Notes: a model not told the origin generated them from the sequence alone. 64,000 bases of DNA from Rohdeia mirabilis (GCA_007750655.1 CP036290.1:3286001-3350000); one strand, 5' to 3'. Positions 45,962 through 55,142 are shown, counted from the first letter of the stretch. Numbers and translations are program-made.

Positions 45962-46842
45962 GCGCGCGCGGCGAACTGCGCACGGGCCTCGTGTGGACCG
46001 CGCCCTTCTGGATCGGATTCGCCCTGTTCACGGCGGTCCCCGTCGCGCTGTCGATCCGCTACGGCTTCACGCAGTACGACCTGATCGAGGACCCGCTGCC
46101 CGTGGGCGGCGCGAACTACGCCGAGATCGCGCACGATCCGGTGTTCTGGACGGCGCTGCGCAACACGGGCATCTTCGCGGCCTGTTCGGTGACGCTGAAC
46201 ACGGTCGTGGCGCTCGCGCTGGCGCTGCTGCTCGAACAGAAGCTGCGCGGACGCGAACTCGTGCGGGCGCTCGTCTTCGCGCCGACCCTCGTGCCGATCA
46301 GCGCGGTGGCCGTGGGTTGGCTGTGGTTGCTCAAGCGCGACGACGGCCTCGTCAACACGGCGCTCGGCGCGCTCGGCGTCGCGGGACCGGACTGGCTCGG
46401 CGATGCGGACTGGGCGCTCGCGACCCTGGTCCTGATGAGCGGTTGGATCGTCGGCGCCCAGGTCATGGTGTTCACGGCCGCCCTGCGCGACGTCCCCAAG
46501 AGCCTCCTCGAGGCGGCGGCCGTCGACGGGGCGACCGCCTGGTCGCGGCTGTGGCGGATCACGCTGCCGACGATCTCGCCGGCCGTCGCCTTCAACGTCA
46601 TCGTCTCGGCGATCTGGGCGCTGCAGGTCTTCGCGCTGCCCTTGATCATGACGCGCGGCGGGCCGCAGAACTCGACGCTCGTGCTGTCGATGTACGTCTA
46701 TCAGAACGCGTTCCAGTACGGCCGGATGGGCTACGCGTCGGCTCTGGCGTGGATCCAGTTCGCCTTGACGTGCGCCCTGACGATCGCCGCCGTGCGCTTC
46801 GCCAGAAGGCGCGTCCACACCCGCGTCGGAGCGGCCGGATGA
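45958..46842 (+). CDS. Sugar ABC transporter permease (MalF-type)
   Basis: 294 residues, six predicted TM helices. The EAA loop EAAAVDGATAWSRLWRITLP contacts the ATPase. The start is TTG at 45958, overlapping the TGA of the binding-protein gene (TTGA); no ATG is nearby. The second permease follows with a 4-nt overlap. Confidence 0.93.
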   Translation: MSARGELRTGLVWTAPFWIGFALFTAVPVALSIRYGFTQYDLIEDPLPVGGANYAEIAHDPVFWTALRNTGIFAACSVTLNTVVALALALLLEQKLRGRELVRALVFAPTLVPISAVAVGWLWLLKRDDGLVNTALGALGVAGPDWLGDADWALATLVLMSGWIVGAQVMVFTAALRDVPKSLLEAAAVDGATAWSRLWRITLPTISPAVAFNVIVSAIWALQVFALPLIMTRGGPQNSTLVLSMYVYQNAFQYGRMGYASALAWIQFALTCALTIAAVRFARRRVHTRVGAAG

Positions 46843-47723
46843 GCGCGCGCACGCGACCGGTCCGGGCCGCCGTGACCTACACGCTGCTCGTCGCCTGCGC
46901 CTGCGCCTGGGCGGCGCCGTTCGTGTGGATGTTGTCCACGTCGATCAAGCCGGAGTCCCAGGCCCTCGACCCCGGCGTCGGCCTCCTACCGAACCTCGGC
47001 GGGACCGGCTTCTTCGGCAGTCTGCGAGCACTCGCCGACCAGATCGCGGTGAACTACGGCGGCGTGCTCGAGAGCGAGTCGGCGGACTTCCCCACCTACT
47101 ACCGCAACTCGATCGTCGTCGCCCTCGCGTCGGCGTCGCTGATGACGATCTCGAGCGCCTTCGTCGCGTACGGCTTCGCGCGCGTGCGCTGGCCCGGTCG
47201 CGAGGTCGCCTTCGCCGTGGTCCTCGGGACGATGATGGTGCCGTTCACCGTGGTGATGGCGCCGCAGTACCTCTTGTTCAAGGAGCTGGGCCTGATCGGG
47301 ACGCTGCTGCCGCTGTGGCTGCCGAGCGCGTTCGCCGGCGCGTTCAGCGTCTTCCTCCTGCGCCAGTTCTTCATGGGCCTGCCGCCCGAACTCGACGAGG
47401 CGGCGCGCATCGACGGCTGCGGGCACTTCGGAATCTTCTGGCGCGTGGTGCTGCCGAACTCGACGCCGGCGCTGGCGGCCGTGTTCCTGCTGCAGTTCGT
47501 CGCGGCCTGGAACGACTTCGTCGGACCACTGGTGTTCCTGAACCACCAAGAGCAGTACACGCTCGCGCTGGGACTGCAGATGTACCAGTCGAGTCACGGC
47601 GGCACGCCCTGGAGCCTGTTGATGGCAGCCTGTGTCCTGACCATCCTGCCGGTGCTCCTGGTCTTCGCGCTCTTCCAGCGCGCGTTCACCGAATCGGTCG
47701 CCACGCGCGGTCTGAAGGGCTGA
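46839..47723 (+). CDS. Sugar ABC transporter permease (MalG-type)
   Basis: 294 residues, six TM helices. The EAA loop reads ELDEAARIDGCGHFGIFWRV. PFVWMLSTSIKPESQA near the N-terminus is a MalG hallmark. An extra ~25-residue segment follows the first TM helix. No ATPase gene is adjacent, so a shared MsmX/UgpC-like ATPase elsewhere in the genome is likely. Confidence 0.93.
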   Translation: MSARTRPVRAAVTYTLLVACACAWAAPFVWMLSTSIKPESQALDPGVGLLPNLGGTGFFGSLRALADQIAVNYGGVLESESADFPTYYRNSIVVALASASLMTISSAFVAYGFARVRWPGREVAFAVVLGTMMVPFTVVMAPQYLLFKELGLIGTLLPLWLPSAFAGAFSVFLLRQFFMGLPPELDEAARIDGCGHFGIFWRVVLPNSTPALAAVFLLQFVAAWNDFVGPLVFLNHQEQYTLALGLQMYQSSHGGTPWSLLMAACVLTILPVLLVFALFQRAFTESVATRGLKG

Positions 47724-47761
47724 CTCCGAAGGGCTGGTTCCGAAGAGACGAGTTCGAAGCC

Positions 47762-49477
47762 ATGAACGACACGACCGATTCGAACACCATCGGCACCAGC
47801 TGCGGCAGCGCCGGCGCCTGTGCCACGCCGGACGAGGCCGAGCGCGCGGCGAAGCGCACGCTGTGGCTGCTGCTCGTCCCCGCGCTGGCCTGGGTCTGGT
47901 CGCTGGCCCACGATCCGCTCGCGGGCGTGCTGAACCGGGAGGGCGCGGACTTCGATCTCGGCGTGGCGCTCACGGATCTCGAGGTCCTCGCCGCCGAACC
48001 GCGCTATCCCGGCCTGCCGGGACACGCGGCGGGTCTCCGCTACCTCGAGGGTCGCCTGAACGAGCACGGCCACGCCGTCGAGCGCATGGAGTTCCGGCAC
48101 CTCTCCCAGGAACTGACCAATCTCGTCGCCGTGTCGCCGGGGACCGACAGCACCGGGACGACCGTGCTGATGGCGCACCACGACAGCAAGCTCGACTGCC
48201 CGGGCGCGAGCGACGACGGCGCGGGCACGGTCTGCGCGCTGCAGATCTTCTCGACCCTGGCGGGCGAAGGGCATCGCAACGACCTCTTGTTGCTGCTCAC
48301 CGACGGCGAGGAGCTGAACCTCTTGGGCGCGAGCGCCTTCGTCGAGCGCGATCCGCGCTTGGCCGACGTGCGCGCGGTCGTGAACCTCGAGTCGCTCGGC
48401 AACGCCGGACCGGCGTGGCTGTTCGAGACGGGGCCGGAGGACGGACGCTGGATCGCCGACTTCGCGCGCTCCGCACCGAACGCCATCGGATCGTCGTTCG
48501 CGGAGCCCGCCTACCGCACGCTGATGCGGCACCGGAACACGGACTTCACGCGCTTTCGCGACCGGGGCGTCGGCGGCTTCAACTTCGCCAACCTGTGGGG
48601 CACGTCCGCGAACCACCGGCCGTTCGACTCGTTCGAGAACCTCGATCCGGCGACGCTCGCGCACCTCGGCGACAGCGGACTGGCCGCGACGCGCGTCGTC
48701 GCGAATGCCGACCTCGCCGCCGAACCACAGCCCGGCCCGGTGTTCTTCCTGGTGCCGGGCATCGGGATGGTGACGATCGCGCCACTGGCGGCGCGGCTCC
48801 TCAGCGGTCTCGCGATCCTGCTGGCGCTGGTGGTGGTCGTGCGCGACGTACGGCGTCCGCGCGGACTCGTCGACAGCGCGAAGGGCCTGGGCGTCGGACT
48901 GCTTGCCTTCGTCGCGGCCGTGGCGGCCGGCGTCGGTGCGGTGTACGCGACGCGTTTCGGTGCGGGCCTCGTGCCGATCGATCACGATCCGGTCGGGAAC
49001 GCGCTCAGCGTGCGGTTCTTCGCGGGTGGTGTCGTCCTGCTCGCGGCCGGCCTGTTCGCCTGGCTGTTCGGTGCGTCGCGTGCGCGCGCGGGCGTGCTGG
49101 TCCTGCCGTGGGCCGCGCTGCTCGTGGTGTTCGAGCTGCTCTTCCCCGCCGCCGCACACGCCGTGTCCCTGCCGCTGTTCGTCGTCGCCCTGGCCGCGCT
49201 CACGCCGGCGAGTCTGCGCGTGCCAGCGGCACTCTGCGCCTCGGCGTTGGCGGTGATGCTGACCGCGCCGCTCCTGCAGACCCTGCCCCAGGTGGTCGGT
49301 TTCGCGCCCTGGACGGCGGCACTGGCGGCCGCGGTTCCGGGCGCGGGCCTGGCGGCGTTGACGCTGGTCCTGTTCGATCCGGCGTTCACAGAGCGCCCGC
49401 GCATCGGACGCGAGATCATGCTCGTCGGCGTCCTCGTCCTGTGCGTCTGGTCCGTCGGCGACGTGTCGGGATGGTGA
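47762..49477 (+). CDS. Membrane-anchored M28 family metallopeptidase
   Basis: 571 residues. One N-terminal TM helix (~33-48) precedes an M28 domain (~60-330). Zinc ligands by pattern are His139/Asp141 (LMAHHDSKLD), Asp151 (GASDDGAG) and the Glu pair 183-184 (TDGEELNLLGA), with HRPFDSFENLD near the end. The last ~240 residues form about seven or eight TM helices. This layout resembles eukaryotic ERMP1-type peptidases. It follows the permease by 38 bp. It could trim glycopeptides after or before deglycosylation. Confidence 0.88.
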   Translation: MNDTTDSNTIGTSCGSAGACATPDEAERAAKRTLWLLLVPALAWVWSLAHDPLAGVLNREGADFDLGVALTDLEVLAAEPRYPGLPGHAAGLRYLEGRLNEHGHAVERMEFRHLSQELTNLVAVSPGTDSTGTTVLMAHHDSKLDCPGASDDGAGTVCALQIFSTLAGEGHRNDLLLLLTDGEELNLLGASAFVERDPRLADVRAVVNLESLGNAGPAWLFETGPEDGRWIADFARSAPNAIGSSFAEPAYRTLMRHRNTDFTRFRDRGVGGFNFANLWGTSANHRPFDSFENLDPATLAHLGDSGLAATRVVANADLAAEPQPGPVFFLVPGIGMVTIAPLAARLLSGLAILLALVVVVRDVRRPRGLVDSAKGLGVGLLAFVAAVAAGVGAVYATRFGAGLVPIDHDPVGNALSVRFFAGGVVLLAAGLFAWLFGASRARAGVLVLPWAALLVVFELLFPAAAHAVSLPLFVVALAALTPASLRVPAALCASALAVMLTAPLLQTLPQVVGFAPWTAALAAAVPGAGLAALTLVLFDPAFTERPRIGREIMLVGVLVLCVWSVGDVSGW

Positions 49478-49481
49478 TCCG

Positions 49482-50252
49482 ATGACGCCCTACGATCCGC
49501 TCGCGCCGCGTCCCGACTACGAGCGCGACCTCGCGCCGCCCCAGCCCGCGCGGCACTACCTCTGTCGCCGCGCGAGCGAGCGCATCGCGATCGACGGCGA
49601 CCTCTCGAAGCCCGCGTGGGACGCCGCGCCGTGGACCGACCTGTTCGTCGACATCGAGGGCGATCTGCGTCCGCGCCCGCCGCTCGCCACGCGCGCGAAG
49701 TTGTTGTGGGACGACGAGCGGCTGTACGTCGCGGCGGAGATGGAGGAGCCCGATCTGTGGGCGACCTTGACCGAGCGCGACTCGGTCATCTTCCACGACG
49801 ACGACTTCGAGGTCTTCCTCGATCCGTCGTGCGCGGGTCGCAACTACTACGAGTTCGAGATCAACGCGCTCGGCACCGTCTGGGACCTGGTGCTGCGCCA
49901 GCCCTATCGCCTGGGTGGACAGGCGGACTCGGTCTGGAGGATCGCTGGCCTCGAGACCGCCGTGCGCCTCGACGGGTCGCTCAACGATCCCACGACGCGC
50001 GACGGCGGTTGGACCGTCGAGATCGCCATGCCGTTCGCCGCCTTCGACGTGCACACCGACCGTCCCGGCCCGCCGCGCCCCGGCGACCGCTGGGGCCTCA
50101 ACTTCAGTCGCGTGGACTGGGACCTCGAGGTGCGCGGCGGCGCCTACCGCAAGATCGAGGGACGCCCGGAGCACAACTGGGTCTGGTCGCCCCAGGGCGT
50201 CGTCGACATGCACCTGCCGTTGCGCTGGGGCACGCTGGAGTTCGAGGGCTGA
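49482..50252 (+). CDS. CBM9-like carbohydrate-binding protein
   Basis: 256 residues, a single family-9-type beta sandwich. Motifs are RIAIDGDLSKPAWDAAPWTD, RAKLLWDDERLYVAAEMEEP, DDDFEVFLDPS and NYYEFEINALGTVWD, as in the CBM9_like group. There is no signal peptide, which is unusual for a binding module and suggests a cytoplasmic role or an enzyme-like activity. Starts 4 bp after the M28 stop. Confidence 0.82.
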   Translation: MTPYDPLAPRPDYERDLAPPQPARHYLCRRASERIAIDGDLSKPAWDAAPWTDLFVDIEGDLRPRPPLATRAKLLWDDERLYVAAEMEEPDLWATLTERDSVIFHDDDFEVFLDPSCAGRNYYEFEINALGTVWDLVLRQPYRLGGQADSVWRIAGLETAVRLDGSLNDPTTRDGGWTVEIAMPFAAFDVHTDRPGPPRPGDRWGLNFSRVDWDLEVRGGAYRKIEGRPEHNWVWSPQGVVDMHLPLRWGTLEFEG

Positions 50253-50316
50253 GCGGTTCGTCGCCCGCTGCGCGACGGGTTCGGCTCCGAAGCGCGAACC
50301 GGGCGGTCGGGGGCGC

Positions 50317-50322
50317 TACCCT
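50317..50322 (+). promoter_or_regulatory. Candidate -10 (TACCCT) for the asparaginase/beta-mannosidase pair
   Basis: Reads GGCGCTACCCTGGCC, 42 nt before the ATG at 50365. Same GCTAnnnT form as at 35971. Confidence 0.4.
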
Positions 50323-50364
50323 GGCCCTCCGCACGGCTCAGTCGCGCCGTTCGGCCCACGCACC

Positions 50365-51429
50365 ATGACCACCCCCATCGATCGCCGTTCCGTCCTCGCC
50401 GCGGGCCTCGCCGCCAGCGCTGCCGCCGCACTCGGGCGCCGCTCGGACGCCGCACCCGCTGCCACCTCCGCGTCCACCCGCCCGCCGCTCGACGGACCCG
50501 TCGCGATCGCGTCGGGCAACGGGCTGAAGACCGTCGAACTCGCCGTCGAACGCATGCGCGCGGGAACCGATCCCGCGGACGCGATCGTCGAGGGCGTCGG
50601 ACTGGTCGAGGCCGATCCGAACGACATGAGCGTCGGCTACGGCGGCCTGCCGAACGCGGACGGCGTCGTGCAACTCGACTCCTCGGTCATGCACGGACCG
50701 ACGCACCGCGCGGGCGCCGTGGCCTGCATCGAGGGGATCATGCACCCGGCCCAGGTGGCGCTCGCGGTGCTCAAGCAGACCGACCACGTGATGCTCGTCG
50801 GCGAGGGGGCGACGCGCTTCGCCCGCGAGCTCGGCTTCCCGGTGCAGGACCTTCTGACCGATCGCGCGCGCCAGGCCTGGTTGCGGTGGCGCGCCAGCCT
50901 CAACCCGAACGACGACTACCTCGACCCGGACCAGCAGATCCACAGCGACGGCGAGAAGGAGATTCCCTACACGACCGGCACGATCCACTGCTCGGCCGTC
51001 GACGCGAGCGGGCGCCTGGCCGGCTGCACGACGACGAGCGGACTCTCCTACAAGATCCCGGGGCGCGTCGGCGACTCCCCCATCGTCGGCGCGGGCATGT
51101 ACACCGACGGCCAGATCGGTTCGGCCGGTGCGACCGGGCGCGGCGAAGCGGTGATCCAGGTCTGCGGCGCGTTCAGCGCGGTGCGCGAGATGGAGAACGG
51201 CGCCACACCGACCGAAGCCTGTCTGTCCGTCCTGAAGCGCATCGCGGACCGCACGACCCGCCCGCACCTGCTCGACGAGAACGGACGGCCCAACTTCGAC
51301 GTCGTCATGTACGCCGTGCGCAAGGACGGTGCCTACGGCTCGGCCAGCATGTTCGGCAACCGCGAGTTCGCCGTGTGCGACGCCCGCGGTGCCCGCCTCG
51401 AACGCACGGCGGGACTGTTCGAACGTTGA
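50365..51429 (+). CDS. Glycosylasparaginase (N4-(beta-N-acetylglucosaminyl)-L-asparaginase)
   Basis: 354 residues, Ntn-hydrolase of the type 2 asparaginase family; cleaves the GlcNAc-Asn bond of N-glycoproteins. A Tat-like signal is present (DRRSVLAAGLAASAAAALG). Family motifs: NDMSVGYGGLPNADGVVQLD, the Gly-Thr autocleavage site TTGTIHCSAVD (nucleophile Thr206), and GLSYKIPGRVGDSPIVGAG. The last closely tracks bacterial and human glycosylasparaginase rather than plain isoaspartyl peptidase. The residue before the Thr is Gly instead of the Asp usual in aspartylglucosaminidase. Its stop overlaps the TTG of the beta-mannosidase gene, so both are made together. Confidence 0.9.
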   Translation: MTTPIDRRSVLAAGLAASAAAALGRRSDAAPAATSASTRPPLDGPVAIASGNGLKTVELAVERMRAGTDPADAIVEGVGLVEADPNDMSVGYGGLPNADGVVQLDSSVMHGPTHRAGAVACIEGIMHPAQVALAVLKQTDHVMLVGEGATRFARELGFPVQDLLTDRARQAWLRWRASLNPNDDYLDPDQQIHSDGEKEIPYTTGTIHCSAVDASGRLAGCTTTSGLSYKIPGRVGDSPIVGAGMYTDGQIGSAGATGRGEAVIQVCGAFSAVREMENGATPTEACLSVLKRIADRTTRPHLLDENGRPNFDVVMYAVRKDGAYGSASMFGNREFAVCDARGARLERTAGLFER

Positions 51430-54134
51430 GTGCACCCAAGGTCCGCCGCGCCGGACGTACCGAGATCGACCTGTCCCAGCGCATCGCCGCGGCGGACGAG
51501 TTGGACCTCGTGGGAACGGCCGAGCTCGGCGCCGTCCAGCGCGGATCGACACTCGTCGCGCCCGCGGACGCTGCGTGGACGCTGCGCCGCCTGTCGACGA
51601 GCAGTGCCGACGCACCGGCGACGTTCGAGCCCACACCGGCCAGCGTGCCGGGCTGCGTCCACATCGACCTGGAGCGCGCGGGGCTGATCGAACCGCTCGA
51701 GCTCACCGGCGACGGGCCGCACGTCGACTGGATCGGCCGCAGCGCCTGGAGCTACGAGCGACGCTTCACCGTCGACGCGCAGACAGCCGCTGCTTCGCTG
51801 CTCGAGCTCGTGTTCCACGGACTGCAGGGAGCAGCGCTCGTGGTGCTCGACGGCGTGGAGCTCGGCCCCTGCGAGAACCAGTTCCGGCGCTTCGTCTTCG
51901 ACGTCACCGGTCTGACCGCCGGCGAGCACACCCTCGAGGTGCGCTTTCGCGACACGTTCGAGTGGCTCGCCGAACGCGAGCGCGCGACCGGTCGCACGCT
52001 CCCCGGCTGGGGCGTCGGACAGGACAAGGACCACACGGGGGCGTGGCTGCGCGCGAGCCCCGTCATGTTCGGCTGGGACTTCGCACCGCGCGCGGTGACG
52101 TGCGGCCTCTGGCGCGACGTCCAACTGGTCGCGACGACCGGTCCGCGGCTCGCGAACGTCCGCGTCGGTCAGCAGCACCGCCGCAACGGCTCGGTGCGCG
52201 TGCGCGTGGACGCCGAGGTGCAGGCCGTCGGCGACGCTGCGAGCGCAGCCCGGCTGCGAGCGGTGCTCGTGCTGGACGGCGTTCGCGTGGCCCACGCCAG
52301 TGCGCCGCTCGACGGAGCGCGCGGCGGCATCGGACTCGACGTCACCGCGCCTGCTCTGTGGTGGCCGAACAACGAGGGCGATCAACGGCTCTACGACCTG
52401 TGGGTCGAGACGCGCGACGCGTCGGGCGTCGTCCTCGACCGTCAGCACCGCCGCATCGGTCTGCGCACGATCGAGCTCGTCTGCCGTCCGGACCGCGACG
52501 GCGAGTCGTTCCGCTTCCGCGTCAACGGTCGCGACCTGTTCGTGCGCGGGGCGAACATCGTTCCGCAGACCCTGTTCGACGCGCGCAGCGACGAGGCCGG
52601 CGTCTGGAAGTTGGTCGGCGACGCGCAGCGCTCGAACCTGAACATGCTGCGGGTCTGGGGCGGCGGCCCCTACGGCAGCGAGGAGTTCTACGACGAGTGC
52701 GACGAGCGCGGGATCCTCGTCTGGCAGGACCTGCCGTTCTCGTGCTGCACCTACCCGACGTTCGACGAGGACTTCCGCGCCAACGTCGAGATCGAGGTGC
52801 GCGAGCAGTGCCGTCGTCTCCACTCGCGGCCGTCGCTCGCGCTCATCTGCGGCAACAACGAGCTCGAGAACGGGCTCTGCGCGGACACGTGGGACGACGC
52901 GCACATGAGCTGGCACGACTACGGGCTGTTGTTCGACCAACAGCTCCCGCGCGTGATCGCGGAGAACGCGCCGCAGACCGCCTGGTGGCCCGGGAGTCCG
53001 CACACGCCGGCCGGTGAACGCGCCCAGTTCAACGACCCGCGCTCGGGCGACGCGCACCTGTGGGACGTGTGGCACGGCGAACAGCCCTTCGAGTGGTACC
53101 TCACGAGCACGCACCGCTTCGTCAGCGAGTTCGGCTTCCAGAGTCCGCCCGACCCCACGCGCCTGCGCCGGCTCGTCGGCGAGGACCTCGCGCCCACTGC
53201 GCCGCGGGTCGCCCACCGCCAACGCGCGAAGGACGGCGACGCGCGCATCGATCGCTATCTCGCGCGGGAAGGCGTGGACGTGTCGAAGCTCGATCCCGTC
53301 CGCCGCGCGCACCTCGCGCGGATCCTGCAGGCGCGCGGCATGCAGCTCGCGATCGAACACTGGCGCCGCAGCTGGCCGCGCTGTGGCGGTTTCCTGCTCT
53401 GGCAGCTGAACGAACCGTGGCTCGCGCCCAGCTGGTCCGCGTTCGACGCCGAGGACGCCGAGAAGCCGCTCGGCGACTTCCTGGGCGACATGTGCGCGCC
53501 GCGCATCGTCTCGATCCGCGTCGGTCCGGACGCCACCGGCGAGCGCACGGTCGTGTCGGGTCACTGGATCGACCAGGGCGACCCCACCGAGCGCGCGGTC
53601 GTCGAGGACACCGAGCGGCGCCTCAACTGGGCGGCGCGCGTGTACCGCCTCGACGCCGGTCCGGACGACGACGAGCTGGACGAGATCGAAGGCGAACAGG
53701 TGCTCGAGCGCGGCACGAACCTTCTGTTCGAGCGCGACCTCGACCAGTGGATCGGGAGTCTCGGACTCACGCGCGGTCAGTGCGAGATCGAGGTCGAGGC
53801 CACGACCAGCGCCGGCCACTGGGACGACGATGCCGTCGTGCCCGCGCCGCTCGGTGACTGGCAGATCGAGGACCCGAAGCTCGAGATCCTCGGCGTGCGG
53901 CGCGACGACGCGATCGCCGAGTGGTTCGTCGTCGAGGTCCGCGTCCACGCCACGGCCTGGTTCTGTTCGATCCACCACCCGGCCTTCGTGGTGGCGTCCC
54001 GTTCACCCCTCGACATGCTCGAGGCCGGCGGCGTCGAGGAGATTCGAATCGAGGTGGAAGGCACGCGTTCGGCCGAGCGCTTGGCGAAGGGCCTCGAGGT
54101 CCTGACCCTCTGGGACCTTCTGGGCCGCTCCTGA
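51426..54134 (+). CDS. GH2 beta-mannosidase
   Basis: 902 residues; hydrolyses terminal beta-mannose, such as Man-beta-1,4-GlcNAc of N-glycan cores. N-terminal jelly-roll (SVPGCVHIDLERAGLI, WIGRSAWSYERRF), Ig-like domain, then a TIM barrel with RVWGGGPYGSEEFYDECDER, acid/base Glu479 in CGNNELENG and nucleophile Glu568 in FVSEFGF; WQLNEPWLAPSWS lines the site. The start is TTG 51426 in a TTGA overlap with the upstream stop; the long frame further upstream is shadow. No signal peptide, so probably cytoplasmic. Confidence 0.92.
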   Translation: MSAPKVRRAGRTEIDLSQRIAAADELDLVGTAELGAVQRGSTLVAPADAAWTLRRLSTSSADAPATFEPTPASVPGCVHIDLERAGLIEPLELTGDGPHVDWIGRSAWSYERRFTVDAQTAAASLLELVFHGLQGAALVVLDGVELGPCENQFRRFVFDVTGLTAGEHTLEVRFRDTFEWLAERERATGRTLPGWGVGQDKDHTGAWLRASPVMFGWDFAPRAVTCGLWRDVQLVATTGPRLANVRVGQQHRRNGSVRVRVDAEVQAVGDAASAARLRAVLVLDGVRVAHASAPLDGARGGIGLDVTAPALWWPNNEGDQRLYDLWVETRDASGVVLDRQHRRIGLRTIELVCRPDRDGESFRFRVNGRDLFVRGANIVPQTLFDARSDEAGVWKLVGDAQRSNLNMLRVWGGGPYGSEEFYDECDERGILVWQDLPFSCCTYPTFDEDFRANVEIEVREQCRRLHSRPSLALICGNNELENGLCADTWDDAHMSWHDYGLLFDQQLPRVIAENAPQTAWWPGSPHTPAGERAQFNDPRSGDAHLWDVWHGEQPFEWYLTSTHRFVSEFGFQSPPDPTRLRRLVGEDLAPTAPRVAHRQRAKDGDARIDRYLAREGVDVSKLDPVRRAHLARILQARGMQLAIEHWRRSWPRCGGFLLWQLNEPWLAPSWSAFDAEDAEKPLGDFLGDMCAPRIVSIRVGPDATGERTVVSGHWIDQGDPTERAVVEDTERRLNWAARVYRLDAGPDDDELDEIEGEQVLERGTNLLFERDLDQWIGSLGLTRGQCEIEVEATTSAGHWDDDAVVPAPLGDWQIEDPKLEILGVRRDDAIAEWFVVEVRVHATAWFCSIHHPAFVVASRSPLDMLEAGGVEEIRIEVEGTRSAERLAKGLEVLTLWDLLGRS

Positions 54135-54278
54135 GCGCTGGCGCGCGTGGTGCGACGCGCTGCACCGAGGAGGTGCGACGCCGGGTGCCCGAGGCAGTCC
54201 CAGTCGCAGCAGCGTCGCCAGCACGTCGCGTCGTCGCGGCGCAGCAGGTCCGTGCCCCAGCAGACCGCGGCACACCAC

Positions 54279-54284
54279 TAGGAT
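54279..54284 (+). promoter_or_regulatory. Candidate -10 (TAGGAT) for the secreted protein at 54342
   Basis: Reads CCACTAGGATGGGC, 57 nt before the ATG, leaving room for the SD sequence at 54329. It is identical to the hexamers at 19914 and 25854. Confidence 0.4.
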
Positions 54285-54328
54285 GGGCGACGTGCGCAGG
54301 ACTTGCCGCGCGCACCCGGAACGCAGAC

Positions 54329-54334
54329 GGAGGA
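54329..54334 (+). promoter_or_regulatory. Strong Shine-Dalgarno (GGAGGA)
   Basis: Seven nt before ATG 54342. It fixes this start over the in-frame ATG at 54303, and it is one of few clear SD sequences in the window. Confidence 0.7.
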
Positions 54335-54341
54335 CTCTTCC

Positions 54342-55142
54342 ATGAATCGCATCGCTCACGTCGTCGTCGCCCGCTCCCTCGCCCTCTGCCTCGCCGTCGG
54401 TGTCACGCTGGGTGGCGCCGCGCTGCCGGTCGGGGGTGCGTTCGCCCAAGGCACGGGGCCATCGGGTTCCGCACAGCCGGCCGGACCCGCGGCGCCGGCT
54501 GCACCGGTCGCGCCGCAACCGGGCCCGCTGGCCGCCGCGGGCGACATCGTCTTCACCGGCACGCTGTCGAAGGCCACGCTTCCGAGCTTCTGCCAGGAAG
54601 AGACCCACTACATCCGCTGCACCGGTCCCTTCCCGGGTCAGGAAGCCGGCTCGGTGCTGGTGAAGAGCACCACGCTCGACCTCGACCAATTCATCGGCGT
54701 CCCGATGCGCTTCACGTGCGTGGCCGCGGGCGTCACCTGCCTGATCTACGACATCACGGACGCCACGCCGGCGACGTCGTACCTGACCTGGTGTGGCACG
54801 CCGGCACCCGGCTGTCCCGTACGCTTCCGCGTCGGACCGACGGGCGTGCTCGGGGTCTACGCGCTGTTCGTCAGCGCCGCGCCGGGCTTCGTGCCGCTCG
54901 ACCCGATCACCGGCACCGCGTTCCTCTCGCAGCCCGTCATCCTGGTCGCGTCCGGCACGACGTTCGGTGCGACGGCGGCGGTCGACCTCGCGATCCCGAG
55001 CGATCCGTCCTGGGTCGGAACGCGCCTGTGGTTCCAAGGTGTGCGCGCGGACGTGGGGCCGGTGGGTCCGCTCGAGGCCACCGATCCCGCCTGCTTCACC
55101 GTGCTGCCGAGCACCGTGCCCTGTTTCCTGCCCGGCTGTTGA
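54342..55142 (+). CDS. Secreted protein of unknown function, Cys-containing
   Basis: 266 residues. A signal peptide (~1-36, ending GAFAQ) and a Pro/Ala/Gly-rich linker to ~66 precede a beta-rich domain. Cys pairs occur in SFCQEETHYIRCTG, FTCVAAGVTCL, TWCGTPAPGC and a C-terminal TVPCFLPGC, consistent with disulphides. DPSWVGTRLWFQGVRAD resembles planctomycete secreted repeats I cannot name. It is convergent with the DUF1573 cluster; only 29 bp separate the stops. Confidence 0.75.
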   Translation: MNRIAHVVVARSLALCLAVGVTLGGAALPVGGAFAQGTGPSGSAQPAGPAAPAAPVAPQPGPLAAAGDIVFTGTLSKATLPSFCQEETHYIRCTGPFPGQEAGSVLVKSTTLDLDQFIGVPMRFTCVAAGVTCLIYDITDATPATSYLTWCGTPAPGCPVRFRVGPTGVLGVYALFVSAAPGFVPLDPITGTAFLSQPVILVASGTTFGATAAVDLAIPSDPSWVGTRLWFQGVRADVGPVGPLEATDPACFTVLPSTVPCFLPGC

